Notes: a model not told the origin generated them from the letters alone. 50,666 nt of DNA from Candidatus Gastranaerophilales bacterium (GCA_944322545.1 CALUPF010000046.1:1-50666), one strand, 5' to 3'; numbered from the stretch's first letter, positions 35,003-43,929 are shown. Translations and numbers: made by a program.

Positions 35003-36916
35003 TTATATAAATTTTTCCAATTCTTTCAAGAGTTTTTCATGTTTTTTTGCAAATTTTGTGCCTCTAGCTTCAATTGCCATTTTTAAAATTAATGGTAAAT
35101 TAAGAGCTTTGCCGTTTTTGCAATTTTCACTATATAATTCTTCAAAATTGTTAGGTAATCTCAAAGACCAGTTTTTGTCACCAGATGTACCAGGTGTGTT
35201 ATATGTATCTTTGATACCAAAGAAATCTGTGAAGAATACTTGAATATTTTCAGCTTTTGATGTGAAAATTTCAGCAAGTTTAACTTGTCTTAAAGCATCT
35301 GCATCAGTAGTTAGTTTAACAATCAAATCATCTCTGTCTTTACCTTGTAATTCTGAATACATATCATCTACAAGGTTTACAACATTAAGGTATCCGATGT
35401 GAGTGTTAATCATTTCATCAGCCCACATAGAGATTGGTTGGTTGTCGTGAGTTCCTACCATTGCCCAGCTTCTTGGAACAATATTGCAACATCTGTAAGG
35501 GTGTTCAGGTTTGTCATGTTTTACAAACTGAGTCAATCTCATTCCTTGAAGATCGTATTCTTTCATAACTGATTCAACAGGGAATGTCAAAGTTCCTAAG
35601 TCTTCACAAACTATAGAATCCTTGTTTAATCCTTCTTCTTTAGCTGCAGCAATAACAACTTTTTCTATCATTGCTCCATATTTTTTAATTTGTTCTTTGT
35701 TTAGTTTTTTTACTCTTTTTTCTTTATCAGAACCTAATTCAAGGTTTAAATCATCCATTGTAGCAATAGCATATTTAGATAATTCAGGATGTTCAGGTGA
35801 AGAGTATAGTCTTCCTGCTCCTTGATCAGGCATTGGATTTTTGCCAGCTTTATAAACCCATGGGTCGATTAATCCTACGATATGGTCAATTCTCACACCA
35901 CCTGGGTTTTCTTTAAACATTTTTTTATAAAGATTTTTTAGTAAAAGTCCTGCTTCTCCTAGTGATCCATCTTCATTAAACATTTTTTCTGGGTTTACAA
36001 CAGGGAATCCCCAAGCTTGTCCTGTTTTGGAAAAATAATCTGGAGGACAGCCTAACATCCATCCTTCTAAAAATAGTGACTGATACGCCCAGCTGTCTCT
36101 GTCAGAAAAAGCAACTTGTCTGTCAGCAATCATTTTTAAATCATGTTTTAAAGCATATTTTTTTGTTTTTTCATTTTGTTTAGTTACAACAAACTGACAA
36201 AACGCATAGTAGTTTATTGTATCAGCATATTTAAGTTTTAGTTCTTTTTCTCTAAGAAAAGCTGCTTTTTTCTCTTCTTCAGATTTTGGATTGAACAAGT
36301 TTCTGTCTACGCTATTTTCCCATAATGGCCAGTAATCATTGTCATTTTCAATAGCCAATGCTTCATACAATGAATCTTTTTCTAGCCAGAATTCATTTTC
36401 TTTTTTAAATTTTTCGAATTCTTTGTTTAATTTTTTGTCATTCCATTGTTTGAAGTTTACATAAGCTTCTTGTAATGCTTCATCTTGAGCTTTATATATG
36501 TAAGTGTAAGCTGTTTTGTTTACGTCTTTGTTTGGATTTTCTGAACATACCTTTTCATAAGTTTCTTTTGATAGTATGTTGCCCCATTCTTTTGTTGTTA
36601 GTTCTTCAAGATCTATAAACAATGGGTTTGTTGAAAAAATCGTTCCTGTGTAAGGAGAAGAATCACATGCTTTGGTTTTTCCTTGAGGTCCTAATTGAAT
36701 TGCATTAAATACACCTGAAGCGAAGTCCATAAGATGTTTACCAGCTTGAGAATTTGGGGTTCCAAATCCTGTGTTTTTTCCAGCTTCTGCAGGAAAACTA
36801 TTACCATGGATAATAAGAGCAAAATTCTTTTTGCCCAATTCTTTAAGAGCCTTTTGGCAAACTTTTTTGAACTTTTTCATATCTTTTTTGTCTGTATTTT
36901 CGCAACAGCAAAGCAT
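35003..36916 (-). CDS. malQ: 4-alpha-glucanotransferase (amylomaltase, GH77)
   Basis: MalQ transfers alpha-1,4-glucan segments between maltodextrins in the cytoplasm. The 637-residue protein has the GH77 catalytic residues: nucleophile Asp in 'GVRIDHIVGL', acid/base Glu in 'VCEDLGTL', and the third Asp in 'VGTHDNQP'. The substrate-loop segment 'AWGFPVVNPEKM' is also present. A Lys/Glu-rich region (about 140-250) is inserted before the conserved core. The N-terminus 'MLCCCENTDKKD' has a cysteine cluster of unknown meaning. AAGGGG lies eight bases before the ATG. nagA follows at 33 bases. Confidence 0.93.
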   Translation of the reverse strand: MLCCCENTDKKDMKKFKKVCQKALKELGKKNFALIIHGNSFPAEAGKNTGFGTPNSQAGKHLMDFASGVFNAIQLGPQGKTKACDSSPYTGTIFSTNPLFIDLEELTTKEWGNILSKETYEKVCSENPNKDVNKTAYTYIYKAQDEALQEAYVNFKQWNDKKLNKEFEKFKKENEFWLEKDSLYEALAIENDNDYWPLWENSVDRNLFNPKSEEEKKAAFLREKELKLKYADTINYYAFCQFVVTKQNEKTKKYALKHDLKMIADRQVAFSDRDSWAYQSLFLEGWMLGCPPDYFSKTGQAWGFPVVNPEKMFNEDGSLGEAGLLLKNLYKKMFKENPGGVRIDHIVGLIDPWVYKAGKNPMPDQGAGRLYSSPEHPELSKYAIATMDDLNLELGSDKEKRVKKLNKEQIKKYGAMIEKVVIAAAKEEGLNKDSIVCEDLGTLTFPVESVMKEYDLQGMRLTQFVKHDKPEHPYRCCNIVPRSWAMVGTHDNQPISMWADEMINTHIGYLNVVNLVDDMYSELQGKDRDDLIVKLTTDADALRQVKLAEIFTSKAENIQVFFTDFFGIKDTYNTPGTSGDKNWSLRLPNNFEELYSENCKNGKALNLPLILKMAIEARGTKFAKKHEKLLKELEKFI

Positions 36917-36942
36917 AAATTATACCCCTTCTTGACTACTAA

Positions 36943-36962
36943 TTATCCTAACTTATCCTAAC
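36943..36962. repeat. Tandem TTATCCTAAC direct repeat upstream of malQ
   Basis: Two exact adjacent 10-base copies (36943-36952 and 36953-36962) lie 27 bases upstream of the malQ start. On the malQ strand they read GTTAGGATAA twice. This could be a regulator site; the role is unknown. Confidence 0.5.
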
Positions 36963-37132
36963 ATCTAGTATATTATTTTTATATAGCCTTGGTGCATAAT
37001 TTATAACTGTTTTTACATTTCTTTACTTTTTTATTCATAAAAAAATATAAAAATCCTTGCCAAACATTCGAAAAATCGCCATAATAGAATAGTCAAAAAA
37101 TCTAAATGGTCACAGCCGAAAAGGAGAGCACT

Positions 37133-38053
37133 ATGACAACAGAATATGTTTATTTAAATGGCGAATTTGTAGATGCTAAAACAGCTTCTATTCCTGTAAG
37201 AAACCATGCATTTTTATATGGTACTTCTGTTTTTGAGGGAATTAGAGCTTATTATAATAAAGAAGAAGATCAATTATATGCTTTTAGAATGAAAGAACAT
37301 TTTGAAAGACTTTTACATAGTTGCAAAATTATGCATATGGATCCTAAGTTTACAATCGAAGAGTTTTGCGGATTGACTAAAGAACTATTAAAAAAGAATG
37401 GTTATAAAACAGATGCATATATTAGACCTCAAGTTTATAAAAACGCTTTGAAAATTGGTCCGGGTTTAATTGATAACCCTGATGCAGTTTTAATTTTCTC
37501 ATTTGCGATGGGAGATTATATTGATTTAAGTAAAGGTTTGAGCGTTTGTGTTTCTAACTGGAGAAGAAACGATGATAACGCTATTCCTCCTCGTGCAAAA
37601 GTTGCTGGTTCATATGCAAACACTGCTTTAATTGTCACTGATGCACGACTAGCAGGATTTGATGATGCCATTGTTTTAGATCAGGCTGGTAAAGTTACTG
37701 AAGGCTCTGCTATGAACTTATTCTTAGTAGAAGGTGATACATTAGTTACTACACAAACAACTGATAATATTCTTGTTGGTGTTACAAGAAATACTATTAT
37801 TGAATTAGGCAGAGATGTTCTCGGTTTAAAAATTGCTGAACGTGAAATATCAAGAACTGAATTGTATGTTGCTGATGAAGCGTTCTATTGTGGAACAGGC
37901 GCACAGGTTAGTCCAATTACATCTATTGATAACAGAAAAGTTGGTAAAGGTGTTGTTGGTGAACATACAAAAGAACTTCAAAAACTTTATTTTGATGTTG
38001 TTAAAGGCAAAGTAGAAAAATACAAAAAATGGTGCACACCAATTTACGATTAA
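37133..38053 (+). CDS. ilvE: Branched-chain amino acid aminotransferase (class IV PLP)
   Basis: IlvE converts the 2-oxo acids to Leu, Ile and Val with glutamate as donor. The 306-residue protein has 'YLNGEFVDAK' at the start, 'FLYGTSVFEGIRAYY' near 26-40, the PLP-lysine in 'RAKVAGSYANTAL' and 'EGSAMNLFLVEG'. I chose ATG 37133, with AAGGAG about nine bases upstream, instead of ATG 37106. D-amino acid transaminase belongs to the same fold but the motifs favour IlvE. The leu genes at the window end belong to the same pathway. Confidence 0.92.
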   Translation: MTTEYVYLNGEFVDAKTASIPVRNHAFLYGTSVFEGIRAYYNKEEDQLYAFRMKEHFERLLHSCKIMHMDPKFTIEEFCGLTKELLKKNGYKTDAYIRPQVYKNALKIGPGLIDNPDAVLIFSFAMGDYIDLSKGLSVCVSNWRRNDDNAIPPRAKVAGSYANTALIVTDARLAGFDDAIVLDQAGKVTEGSAMNLFLVEGDTLVTTQTTDNILVGVTRNTIIELGRDVLGLKIAEREISRTELYVADEAFYCGTGAQVSPITSIDNRKVGKGVVGEHTKELQKLYFDVVKGKVEKYKKWCTPIYD

Positions 38054-38057
38054 GATT

Positions 38058-38801
38058 ATGATTAGTTTTTTAGGGCTTTGTGTCCAAAATTTAATAAAAA
38101 CAATTAAATATATAATCAATCGACAGACAAATTTCAGCTCTGTGATTTCTCAAGCTGCGATGATTAGCTATGACTCATTGTCAATTTCTTTAACTATCGT
38201 ATTCATTGCTGCTGCTGTTATATCTTTGCAGGTTTCTAAACAGTTTTTGATGAGCGGAGCTGAAAGCTATGTCGGTGGTTTTATCGCTGTTGCTTTAGTT
38301 CGTGAAATTGCTCCTGGTTTTGCTGCACTTGCTATAGGTGCTAGAGCTGGTACAGCAATTTGTGCTGAAGTTGCTAATATGAAAGTAACAGAACAAATAG
38401 ATGCGATTAAAACTTTAGGTGTTGATCCTGTTGGTTATTATTTTGCACCACGTTTGATTGCTTCTGCTGTTACTGTTCCTATGGTTGTTATTTTAGCTGA
38501 ATTCATAGGTATTGTTGGCGGGATGATGGTTGCATTTTTTGCAATCGGTTTACATCCTAACAGATTTATGAATACTGTATGGCTATTATTAAATACAAGA
38601 GATATTTATATAAGTATTTTCAAAGCTTTTGTTTTTGGTGTTTTGATTACTTTGGTTTGTGCTACTCAGGGATATAAAACAACTGGTGGTGCAAAAGATG
38701 TTGGTATATCAACAACAAAATCAGCAATTGAAGCTACTTTTTATCTTTTGGTAGCTGACTTTATAATAAACATAATTTTTTATGTTAATGTTGGTATTTA
38801 G
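38058..38801 (+). CDS. mlaE: MlaE/YrbE-type ABC transporter permease (lipid transport)
   Basis: MlaE-family permeases move phospholipids between inner and outer membranes with MlaF-type ATPases and MCE proteins. The 247-residue protein has about five to six membrane helices and the family signature 'REIAPGFAALAIGARAGTAICAEVANMKVTEQIDA' positions near 82-116. It lies four bases after ilvE. The ATPase and MCE subunits are not in the window, so the operon is incomplete or split. Its stop overlaps the end of a small opposite-strand gene by four bases. Confidence 0.9.
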   Translation: MISFLGLCVQNLIKTIKYIINRQTNFSSVISQAAMISYDSLSISLTIVFIAAAVISLQVSKQFLMSGAESYVGGFIAVALVREIAPGFAALAIGARAGTAICAEVANMKVTEQIDAIKTLGVDPVGYYFAPRLIASAVTVPMVVILAEFIGIVGGMMVAFFAIGLHPNRFMNTVWLLLNTRDIYISIFKAFVFGVLITLVCATQGYKTTGGAKDVGISTTKSAIEATFYLLVADFIINIIFYVNVGI

Positions 38802-38950
38802 CGATAACGTTCATAAAAAGATGCTTCAGGACGAGCAGAGTTAGAAAGAACTATTTCGCGATATTCATTTTTATCTATATCAACACCCATGTTTTTAATT
38901 TTTATTTCAGGTGCTTTTTTCTTTTTTGTGAATTTATTTTTATCTTCCAT
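38798..38950 (-). CDS. Possible 50-residue charged protein
   Basis: From ATG 38950 the frame encodes a Lys-rich start ('MEDKNKFTKKKKAPEIKIKN') and a better-mixed C-terminus ('DKNEYREIVLSNSARPEASF', ending YERYR). Codon use and composition look genuine, but there is no Shine-Dalgarno and the stop overlaps the mlaE stop. It has no known domain. It is followed on the other side by the aminopeptidase terminator. Confidence 0.5.
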   Translation of the reverse strand: MEDKNKFTKKKKAPEIKIKNMGVDIDKNEYREIVLSNSARPEASFYERYR

Positions 38951-39002
38951 ATTTTTATTTTAGTACAAAAACTAATTTTCTGGGAATAAACTTAAAAAAG
39001 TA

Positions 39003-39035
39003 GTCTTTGAACTTCTAAAAATGAAGCTCAAAGAC
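39003..39035 (-). terminator. Intrinsic terminator of the aminopeptidase gene
   Basis: GTCTTTGAACTTC (39003-39015) pairs with GAAGCTCAAAGAC (39023-39035) with one mismatch. On the minus strand the stem is followed by TACTTTTTTAAG. Confidence 0.8.
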
Positions 39036-39068
39036 CACATTTGATTAAATAACTATTTTATTTGTTAT

Positions 39069-40172
39069 TTATATTACGAATTTACCGTCTTTATAGATTA
39101 AAACGTCATCTGCATAGATTTCAGAACCGTTTTTCATATTTTTTATTAGATCCCAATGAAGACCTGAAACATTTTTTCCTCCGGCTTCAGGGTATGATGC
39201 TCCTAATGCCATATGAATTGCGCCACCAATTTTTTCATCAAAAAGAATGTTGCCAGTAATCTCTTGAATCATAGAGTTTGTTCCGATGGCTATTTCACCT
39301 ACGAATTTTGCACCTTCGTCCATATTAATCATATTTAGGAAGTATTCTTCGCCTTTTTCAGCAGTTGCTTCAACAACTTTTCCGTTTTCAAGTTTTAATC
39401 TGATTTTTTGTGATTCATTACCTCTATAAATTTGAGGGAAGTCAAAATAAATTGTTCCATTTGCACTGTTTTCAACAGGTGATGTATAAATTTCTCCATC
39501 AGGGAAGTTGCATTGACCTGAGCAGTTTAGCCATTTTCTTCCTGTTGTATCAAATGTTATATCTGTTTCTTCTCCAATTATATGGAGTTTTGTTGTTTTA
39601 TTGAGATAATCCGCTAATCTTTGCTGTTCTTTGTCTATTTCTTTCCATTTTGCCACAGGGTCATCTAAGTTTAGATAACAAGCATTAATTAAAAATTCTG
39701 TATATTCATCTAATGACATTTTAGCTTCTTGAGCGAGTGCGTTAGTTGGGAAATCTGCAATAACCCATTTCAATTTTCCTTCGGCTGAACGTTGAAGCAT
39801 TTTGTTTGAAAGTTCTCTTGTTGCTGCTGAGCGTTTTGCCATTTTTTTTGAGTCTGCTTTTGCCATAGATTTTGTGTTTGTTGGTGCTCCAATTGAAATC
39901 AAGACATCAGCTTTTTCATATTCTAATTCTGTCATTGGATCAATATATTCTAGTTGTTCATCATTTGCGTATTTTATGAATGTTTCTCCTAGTCCTTCCA
40001 TTACTGTTTTTACAACAGGATTGGCTCCTTTTAGTAGAACTTGTTTATATATTTCTTTTACAAGTGGTTGTGCTTCGCAGCTTGTTGCTCTAATTATTAC
40101 TAAATCATTTTTTTTGACACCTGTTGAATATTCAACAAGAACTTTTGCATATTTTTCCCATAATGTGTTCAT
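39069..40172 (-). CDS. Aminopeptidase, M29 family (AmpS/PepS-like)
   Basis: M29 aminopeptidases are cytoplasmic two-metal enzymes that remove N-terminal residues from peptides. The 367-residue protein begins 'MNTLWEKYAKVLVEYSTGVKKNDLV' positions typical of the family, with 'IGEETDITFDTTGRKWLNCSGQCNFPDGEIYTSP' positions near 200-233 carrying the metal-binding FPDGE motif. Later 'GEIAIGTN', 'GGAIHMALGASYPE' and 'LHWDLI' supply the remaining ligands. I chose ATG 40172 (AAAGGAG upstream) instead of a start ten codons earlier. Confidence 0.92.
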   Translation of the reverse strand: MNTLWEKYAKVLVEYSTGVKKNDLVIIRATSCEAQPLVKEIYKQVLLKGANPVVKTVMEGLGETFIKYANDEQLEYIDPMTELEYEKADVLISIGAPTNTKSMAKADSKKMAKRSAATRELSNKMLQRSAEGKLKWVIADFPTNALAQEAKMSLDEYTEFLINACYLNLDDPVAKWKEIDKEQQRLADYLNKTTKLHIIGEETDITFDTTGRKWLNCSGQCNFPDGEIYTSPVENSANGTIYFDFPQIYRGNESQKIRLKLENGKVVEATAEKGEEYFLNMINMDEGAKFVGEIAIGTNSMIQEITGNILFDEKIGGAIHMALGASYPEAGGKNVSGLHWDLIKNMKNGSEIYADDVLIYKDGKFVI

Positions 40173-40230
40173 AGTTGTTGCTCCTTTATTTGTTTTCAAC
40201 ATTATAATATTTTTTTTATTCCTCGTAAAT

Positions 40231-40262
40231 AAATAAAGCAGCTATTATTAGCTGCTTTATTT
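40231..40262. terminator. Intrinsic terminator after lpxA
   Basis: AAATAAAGCAGCTA (40231-40244) pairs perfectly with TAGCTGCTTTATTT (40249-40262) around TTAT. It closes the lpxD-lpxC-fabZ-lpxA operon on the minus strand. Confidence 0.85.
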
Positions 40263-40280
40263 GTGTTTGTTTTTTATTAA

Positions 40281-41069
40281 TTAAAACATTGTGTTTTCTG
40301 CTTTTCTTAGTGTAATACCACGTTTTGACTCACGTATGAATTGAACAAATTTTTTAACGTATTCATCTTGTGGTACTTCTTGTTCGATGACATCACAAGC
40401 CTTTGTTATAAGATATTTTTCAGACTTAAGGATTTTTAGTGCTTCTTTCAAATGATCTCTAACTTCAGCAGGAACACCTCTTCTTTTTAGTCCGATTGCG
40501 TTGATTCCATGAGGTATCGGTGGACGACCTTCACCTTTAACATAAGGCAGACAGTCCATTCTTGCTGCCGAGAATCCGCTTATTATACACATTTCGCCAA
40601 TTCTTAGGTTTTGATGGAAAACACTCATTCCTCCTAAAAATGCACCCTTACCAACATGGCAGTGTCCACCTATTGTTGCAAGGTTTGCCATTATAACCTC
40701 GTCTTCCAAAACACAGTTGTGAGCAACGTGAGATGATGTCATAAGCAAGCATTTATCGCCAACTATTGTTGCGTTGCCTTCTCCTGATGCACGGTTTACT
40801 GTTGCATATTCTTTTATTATACAATTTTTACCGATAATAGATTTTGTTGGTTCGTTTTTATAACCTAAATCTTGTGGTGCAGTTCCTATACTTGCAAATG
40901 GTGAAATTATTGTTCCTTCACCAATTTCACAATATTCTAGGTATGCATTAGGCATAATTGTTACATTATCACCAATTTTAACGCCATTTCCTATTACAGC
41001 GTTAGCGCCTATAGTTACATTATTTCCAATTTGTGCATCATCGGCAATTATTGCTCTTTTATCTATCAT
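40281..41069 (-). CDS. lpxA: UDP-N-acetylglucosamine acyltransferase
   Basis: LpxA adds a 3-hydroxyacyl chain to UDP-GlcNAc, the first step of lipid A synthesis. The 262 residues fit. The N-terminal half is a left-handed beta-helix with hexapeptide repeats ('IGNNVTIGANAVIGNGVKIG' positions near 12-31). The catalytic His lies in 'SSHVAHNCVLED' (about residue 121), with 'GEGNATIVGD' before it. The C-terminal helical domain completes the protein. TAGGAGA overlapping the fabZ stop is its Shine-Dalgarno. Confidence 0.96.
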   Translation of the reverse strand: MIDKRAIIADDAQIGNNVTIGANAVIGNGVKIGDNVTIMPNAYLEYCEIGEGTIISPFASIGTAPQDLGYKNEPTKSIIGKNCIIKEYATVNRASGEGNATIVGDKCLLMTSSHVAHNCVLEDEVIMANLATIGGHCHVGKGAFLGGMSVFHQNLRIGEMCIISGFSAARMDCLPYVKGEGRPPIPHGINAIGLKRRGVPAEVRDHLKEALKILKSEKYLITKACDVIEQEVPQDEYVKKFVQFIRESKRGITLRKAENTMF

Positions 41070-41078
41070 TGTTATCTC

Positions 41079-41534
41079 CTACATAACTGAGAAAATCATA
41101 TCAGCTGACATTGCAAGTTGTCCATCAACCATAGCTTTTCCTTGGGCTTTGATGATAGGTCCTTTTACTTTTACAAGTTCAACTTCCATATCTAACCTGT
41201 CACCAGGACGAACGATTCTTTTGAATCTGCAGTTGTCAATACCTGCATAAACAACTAATTTGCCTTTGTATTCATCCATAGTCATTAAAATACCAGCACC
41301 CAATTGTGCCAAAGCTTCAGTTTGTAGTACTCCAGGCATAATAGGATTTCCAGCAAAATGTCCTTGGAAAAATGGTTCATTGAAAGTTAAATTTTTATAT
41401 CCTTTTGAATATTTTCCAGGAACGCACTCTGTAATTCTATCTACAAGCAGAAATGGATATCTATGTGGAATCATATCCATAATTTGCATTACATCAAACT
41501 GGAGTTTTTCTTCAGTTGTATTTTGTTCAGTCAT
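41079..41534 (-). CDS. fabZ: 3-hydroxyacyl-ACP dehydratase FabZ
   Basis: FabZ dehydrates 3-hydroxyacyl-ACP in fatty acid synthesis and shares the 3-hydroxymyristoyl-ACP pool with LpxA/LpxD. The 151-residue protein has 'MIPHRYPFLLVDRI' (about 20-33) with the catalytic His, and 'HFAGNPIMPGVLQTEALAQ' (about 60-78) with the catalytic Glu. GAGGAGA precedes the ATG. It sits between lpxC and lpxA. Confidence 0.96.
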   Translation of the reverse strand: MTEQNTTEEKLQFDVMQIMDMIPHRYPFLLVDRITECVPGKYSKGYKNLTFNEPFFQGHFAGNPIMPGVLQTEALAQLGAGILMTMDEYKGKLVVYAGIDNCRFKRIVRPGDRLDMEVELVKVKGPIIKAQGKAMVDGQLAMSADMIFSVM

Positions 41535-41552
41535 TTATCTCTCCTCAATTAA

Positions 41553-42368
41553 TTAAACTTCTTTTTCTATTTTATCTTTTAGCATTTTTGCTACTTTAAC
41601 ATGCACAGCATGGCCAGCTTCTTTGACGATAACCTCTGCTTTTAAATCAAGAGGATTGAATCCTGTGAGATAAAAATCACCAATCAAATCAAGGATTTTA
41701 TGTTTTACAGGCTCAAAATTACTTTTTAACTCTGTTGTATATCCATCATCTGTCATACCAACAGTGTTTTCAATGCTTACGCCTCTTGCATAACCTGCTG
41801 CTTGAAGCATTTCTAATTCTTTTAAATAACCAAAAGTTCTAGCTTCGATTATTTCATTCATTTTGTCTTTTTCTAATGAAACCCATCTGTGATTTAATTC
41901 TGGATGATTGAAGTTTACAGAATATGTCACTTTAAATTCATCAGAAGGAATTACTAAAAGATGTGTTTTTCCATTGATATAAGAAACAGGCTCTTTTAAT
42001 ACATATTTTTCTGAAGATGTATTATTTGCTTGTTTGAAAATTTCAACCCATTCTGCTGATCCACCACCTAAAATTGGCATTTCAAAATGAGTTAGATATA
42101 CATCAATAGCTTCAATGTGACATATTGCACAGGCCGCCATGAAATGTTCGATAAGCATAACCTTCATATTTTCATTACCGATTACTGTGCAATGTTCAGT
42201 TGACACAACATTGTCTACATTTGCTTCTAAGACATTTTCTCCAAGGTGAAATCTTATGCCTTTTTTGTCAGAAGGAACTAATTTGGCTGTGCATTCTATG
42301 CCTGTCATTAGGCCTTTTGATGTTACTGTTGCTTCTTTTGCTATTGTATTAGATGCTGTCATATTCAT
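41553..42368 (-). CDS. lpxC: UDP-3-O-acyl-N-acetylglucosamine deacetylase
   Basis: LpxC is the zinc-dependent committed step of lipid A synthesis. The 271-residue protein has zinc ligand His in 'LIEHFMAAC' (about 75), 'PILGGGSAEW', then 'VKHKILDLIGDFYL' with the second His and the Asp ligand, and 'EAGHAVHVK' with the general-base-region His. It is shorter than E. coli LpxC (305). Its ATG overlaps the lpxD stop by one base (TAATG). Confidence 0.96.
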   Translation of the reverse strand: MNMTASNTIAKEATVTSKGLMTGIECTAKLVPSDKKGIRFHLGENVLEANVDNVVSTEHCTVIGNENMKVMLIEHFMAACAICHIEAIDVYLTHFEMPILGGGSAEWVEIFKQANNTSSEKYVLKEPVSYINGKTHLLVIPSDEFKVTYSVNFNHPELNHRWVSLEKDKMNEIIEARTFGYLKELEMLQAAGYARGVSIENTVGMTDDGYTTELKSNFEPVKHKILDLIGDFYLTGFNPLDLKAEVIVKEAGHAVHVKVAKMLKDKIEKEV

Positions 42369-43456
42369 TATTGTTCTCCTTGTTCAAAGGCTTCTAAAAG
42401 GTGTTCGTATTTTTTGAATTTGCCAACAACTTCTTCTGCTGCTTTTAACATTTTTAATTGTTTAATGAAGTCTTTTCTTGGAACTGCTGGAGCACCAATG
42501 ATAATTGATTTTTCAGGGAAGCTTTTTGTAACACCAGCTTGAGCCATAACAATAGAGTCACTACCTATTTCTAGGTGGTCTGCTAAACCAGCTTGACCAG
42601 CAATTACTACTCTATCACCGATTTTACAGCTACCTGCTAGACCTACTTGTGAAACAATCATACAAGCTCCACCAACTTTACAGTTGTGGCCGATTTGTAC
42701 GAGATTGTCAATTTTTGTTTGAGGTCCAATCATTGTATTTTCGATAGTACCTCTGTCTATACAAGTGTTAGCTCCGATTTCAACATCATCAGCAATTACA
42801 ACGCCCCCGATTGATGGGATTTTATAAACTTTTTGTTTTGTATTAGCTTCTTTAACAGCACCTTCTTTTCTTGCTTGTTCAATAACATCAGGATTTTCTG
42901 TTACGAAGCTGAATCCGTCAGCACCAATGCTTACACCATGTTGTAATATTACTCTATTTCCAATATGTGAATTATCACCAATGTTTACGCCTGGGTGGAA
43001 AAGACAATTTTCTCCAACTGTACAGTTTTTACCAATGTAAATATTTGCCAATAATTTAGTGTTATTACCAATTACACAGTTTCTTGAAATAACTACGTTT
43101 GGACCAATTGAAACATTTTCTCCGATTTTTGCATCTGGGTGTATAACTGCGCTAGGATGGATTCCCACAGGTGCATCTGGTGCATCATAAAACAGATGAA
43201 GGAGTTTCATCATAGCTAATCTAGGTCTTTCAACTTCAACAGTTGTAATATGCTCAAAATTTACACCAAGAGGAACTAATGCTGCTTTAGCCTTTGTTTT
43301 TGCAAGATTTTCAATTTCTTCTTCAGATAATGCCAGTGCTAAAGAATTTTCATCAGCTAACAATGGTGGCATAAGTTTATCAATAGAAGCGTCTTGAGCT
43401 TTTGTTAGTATTCCGCCAACTATTTCTGATATTTCCTCTATTTTGTATGTTCTCAT
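42368..43456 (-). CDS. lpxD: UDP-3-O-(3-hydroxyacyl)glucosamine N-acyltransferase
   Basis: LpxD adds the second acyl chain in lipid A assembly. The 362-residue protein has an N-terminal uridine-binding domain (about 1-105), a long left-handed beta-helix of hexapeptide repeats ('[20 protein letters not shown]' positions near 103-122), the catalytic His in '[11 protein letters not shown]' (about 256) and a C-terminal helix. It is the first gene of the lipid A operon. Confidence 0.96.
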   Translation of the reverse strand: MRTYKIEEISEIVGGILTKAQDASIDKLMPPLLADENSLALALSEEEIENLAKTKAKAALVPLGVNFEHITTVEVERPRLAMMKLLHLFYDAPDAPVGIHPSAVIHPDAKIGENVSIGPNVVISRNCVIGNNTKLLANIYIGKNCTVGENCLFHPGVNIGDNSHIGNRVILQHGVSIGADGFSFVTENPDVIEQARKEGAVKEANTKQKVYKIPSIGGVVIADDVEIGANTCIDRGTIENTMIGPQTKIDNLVQIGHNCKVGGACMIVSQVGLAGSCKIGDRVVIAGQAGLADHLEIGSDSIVMAQAGVTKSFPEKSIIIGAPAVPRKDFIKQLKMLKAAEEVVGKFKKYEHLLEAFEQGEQ

Positions 43457-43565
43457 CTTTCTACTCCTTCAACTATATTTATCCATTTTAATACCAGTAG
43501 AAAAAAATTACAAAAATTTTATATATATTTAATATCTATGTTTTGTAAACTTTTTGTAACATTTG

Positions 43566-43609
43566 AAAAGTATATACGCAATTTTTTAAAAGTATATACC
43601 TTTATATAT
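43566..43609 (+). promoter_or_regulatory. Promoter module with tandem GTATATAC boxes, copy 2
   Basis: AAAAGTATATAC occurs at 43566-43577 and again at 43588-43599, a 22-base spacing (two helical turns). It is followed by CTTTATATATATAAGAGA with a -10-like TATATA at 43604-43609, then AAAGGAG and the ATG at 43634. Copy 1 at 33879-33931 has the same boxes with 29-base spacing and the same box-to-TATATAT distance to within one base. Confidence 0.7.
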
Positions 43610-43633
43610 ATAAGAGATATAAAGGAGAAAAAG

Positions 43634-43909
43634 ATGTCAATCAATCCAGCAGGAAATACAAATAATAACAGAGGCGGTAACGGACAATTCAGACCATTGT
43701 TGAGAAAAGCTCAACAAGAAAACAGATTACAAGCTAGTCTTGCTATCATTGATAAAAAAGATATCAGAATGAGATTTAAAAACTCAAGAGATCCTCTTTA
43801 TATCGCATTTGACTACATCGATAAAAGACCTGTTCAAGAATTAGCTGTTGAATTTGTTAAAGATTCTTTATTTGATATCATCAACTTTGTATCTGGCGGA
43901 AAAATGTAA
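43634..43909 (+). CDS. Unrecognised 91-residue protein under a tandem-GTATATAC promoter
   Basis: ATG 43634 has AAAGGAG at ideal spacing; upstream in-frame sequence overlaps the promoter and is unlikely to be translated. The protein begins 'MSINPAGNTNNNRGGNGQF', a glycine/asparagine-rich tail, then a basic segment 'RPLLRKAQQENRL' and a mixed C-terminal half ending 'FVKDSLFDIINFVSGGKM'. No domain is recognisable. Its codon use looks like that of the well-expressed ribosomal protein genes here (for example ATC for Ile), hinting at strong expression. Confidence 0.7.
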   Translation: MSINPAGNTNNNRGGNGQFRPLLRKAQQENRLQASLAIIDKKDIRMRFKNSRDPLYIAFDYIDKRPVQELAVEFVKDSLFDIINFVSGGKM

Positions 43910-43929
43910 TTAGCTTAATACGTATAGAT

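Noticed and set aside
36919..36924. TATAAT just before the malQ ATG as a leaderless promoter
   Set aside because: It lies within the Shine-Dalgarno-to-start gap; a start there would remove the good AAGGGG ribosome site, so I treat it as chance in AT-rich DNA.
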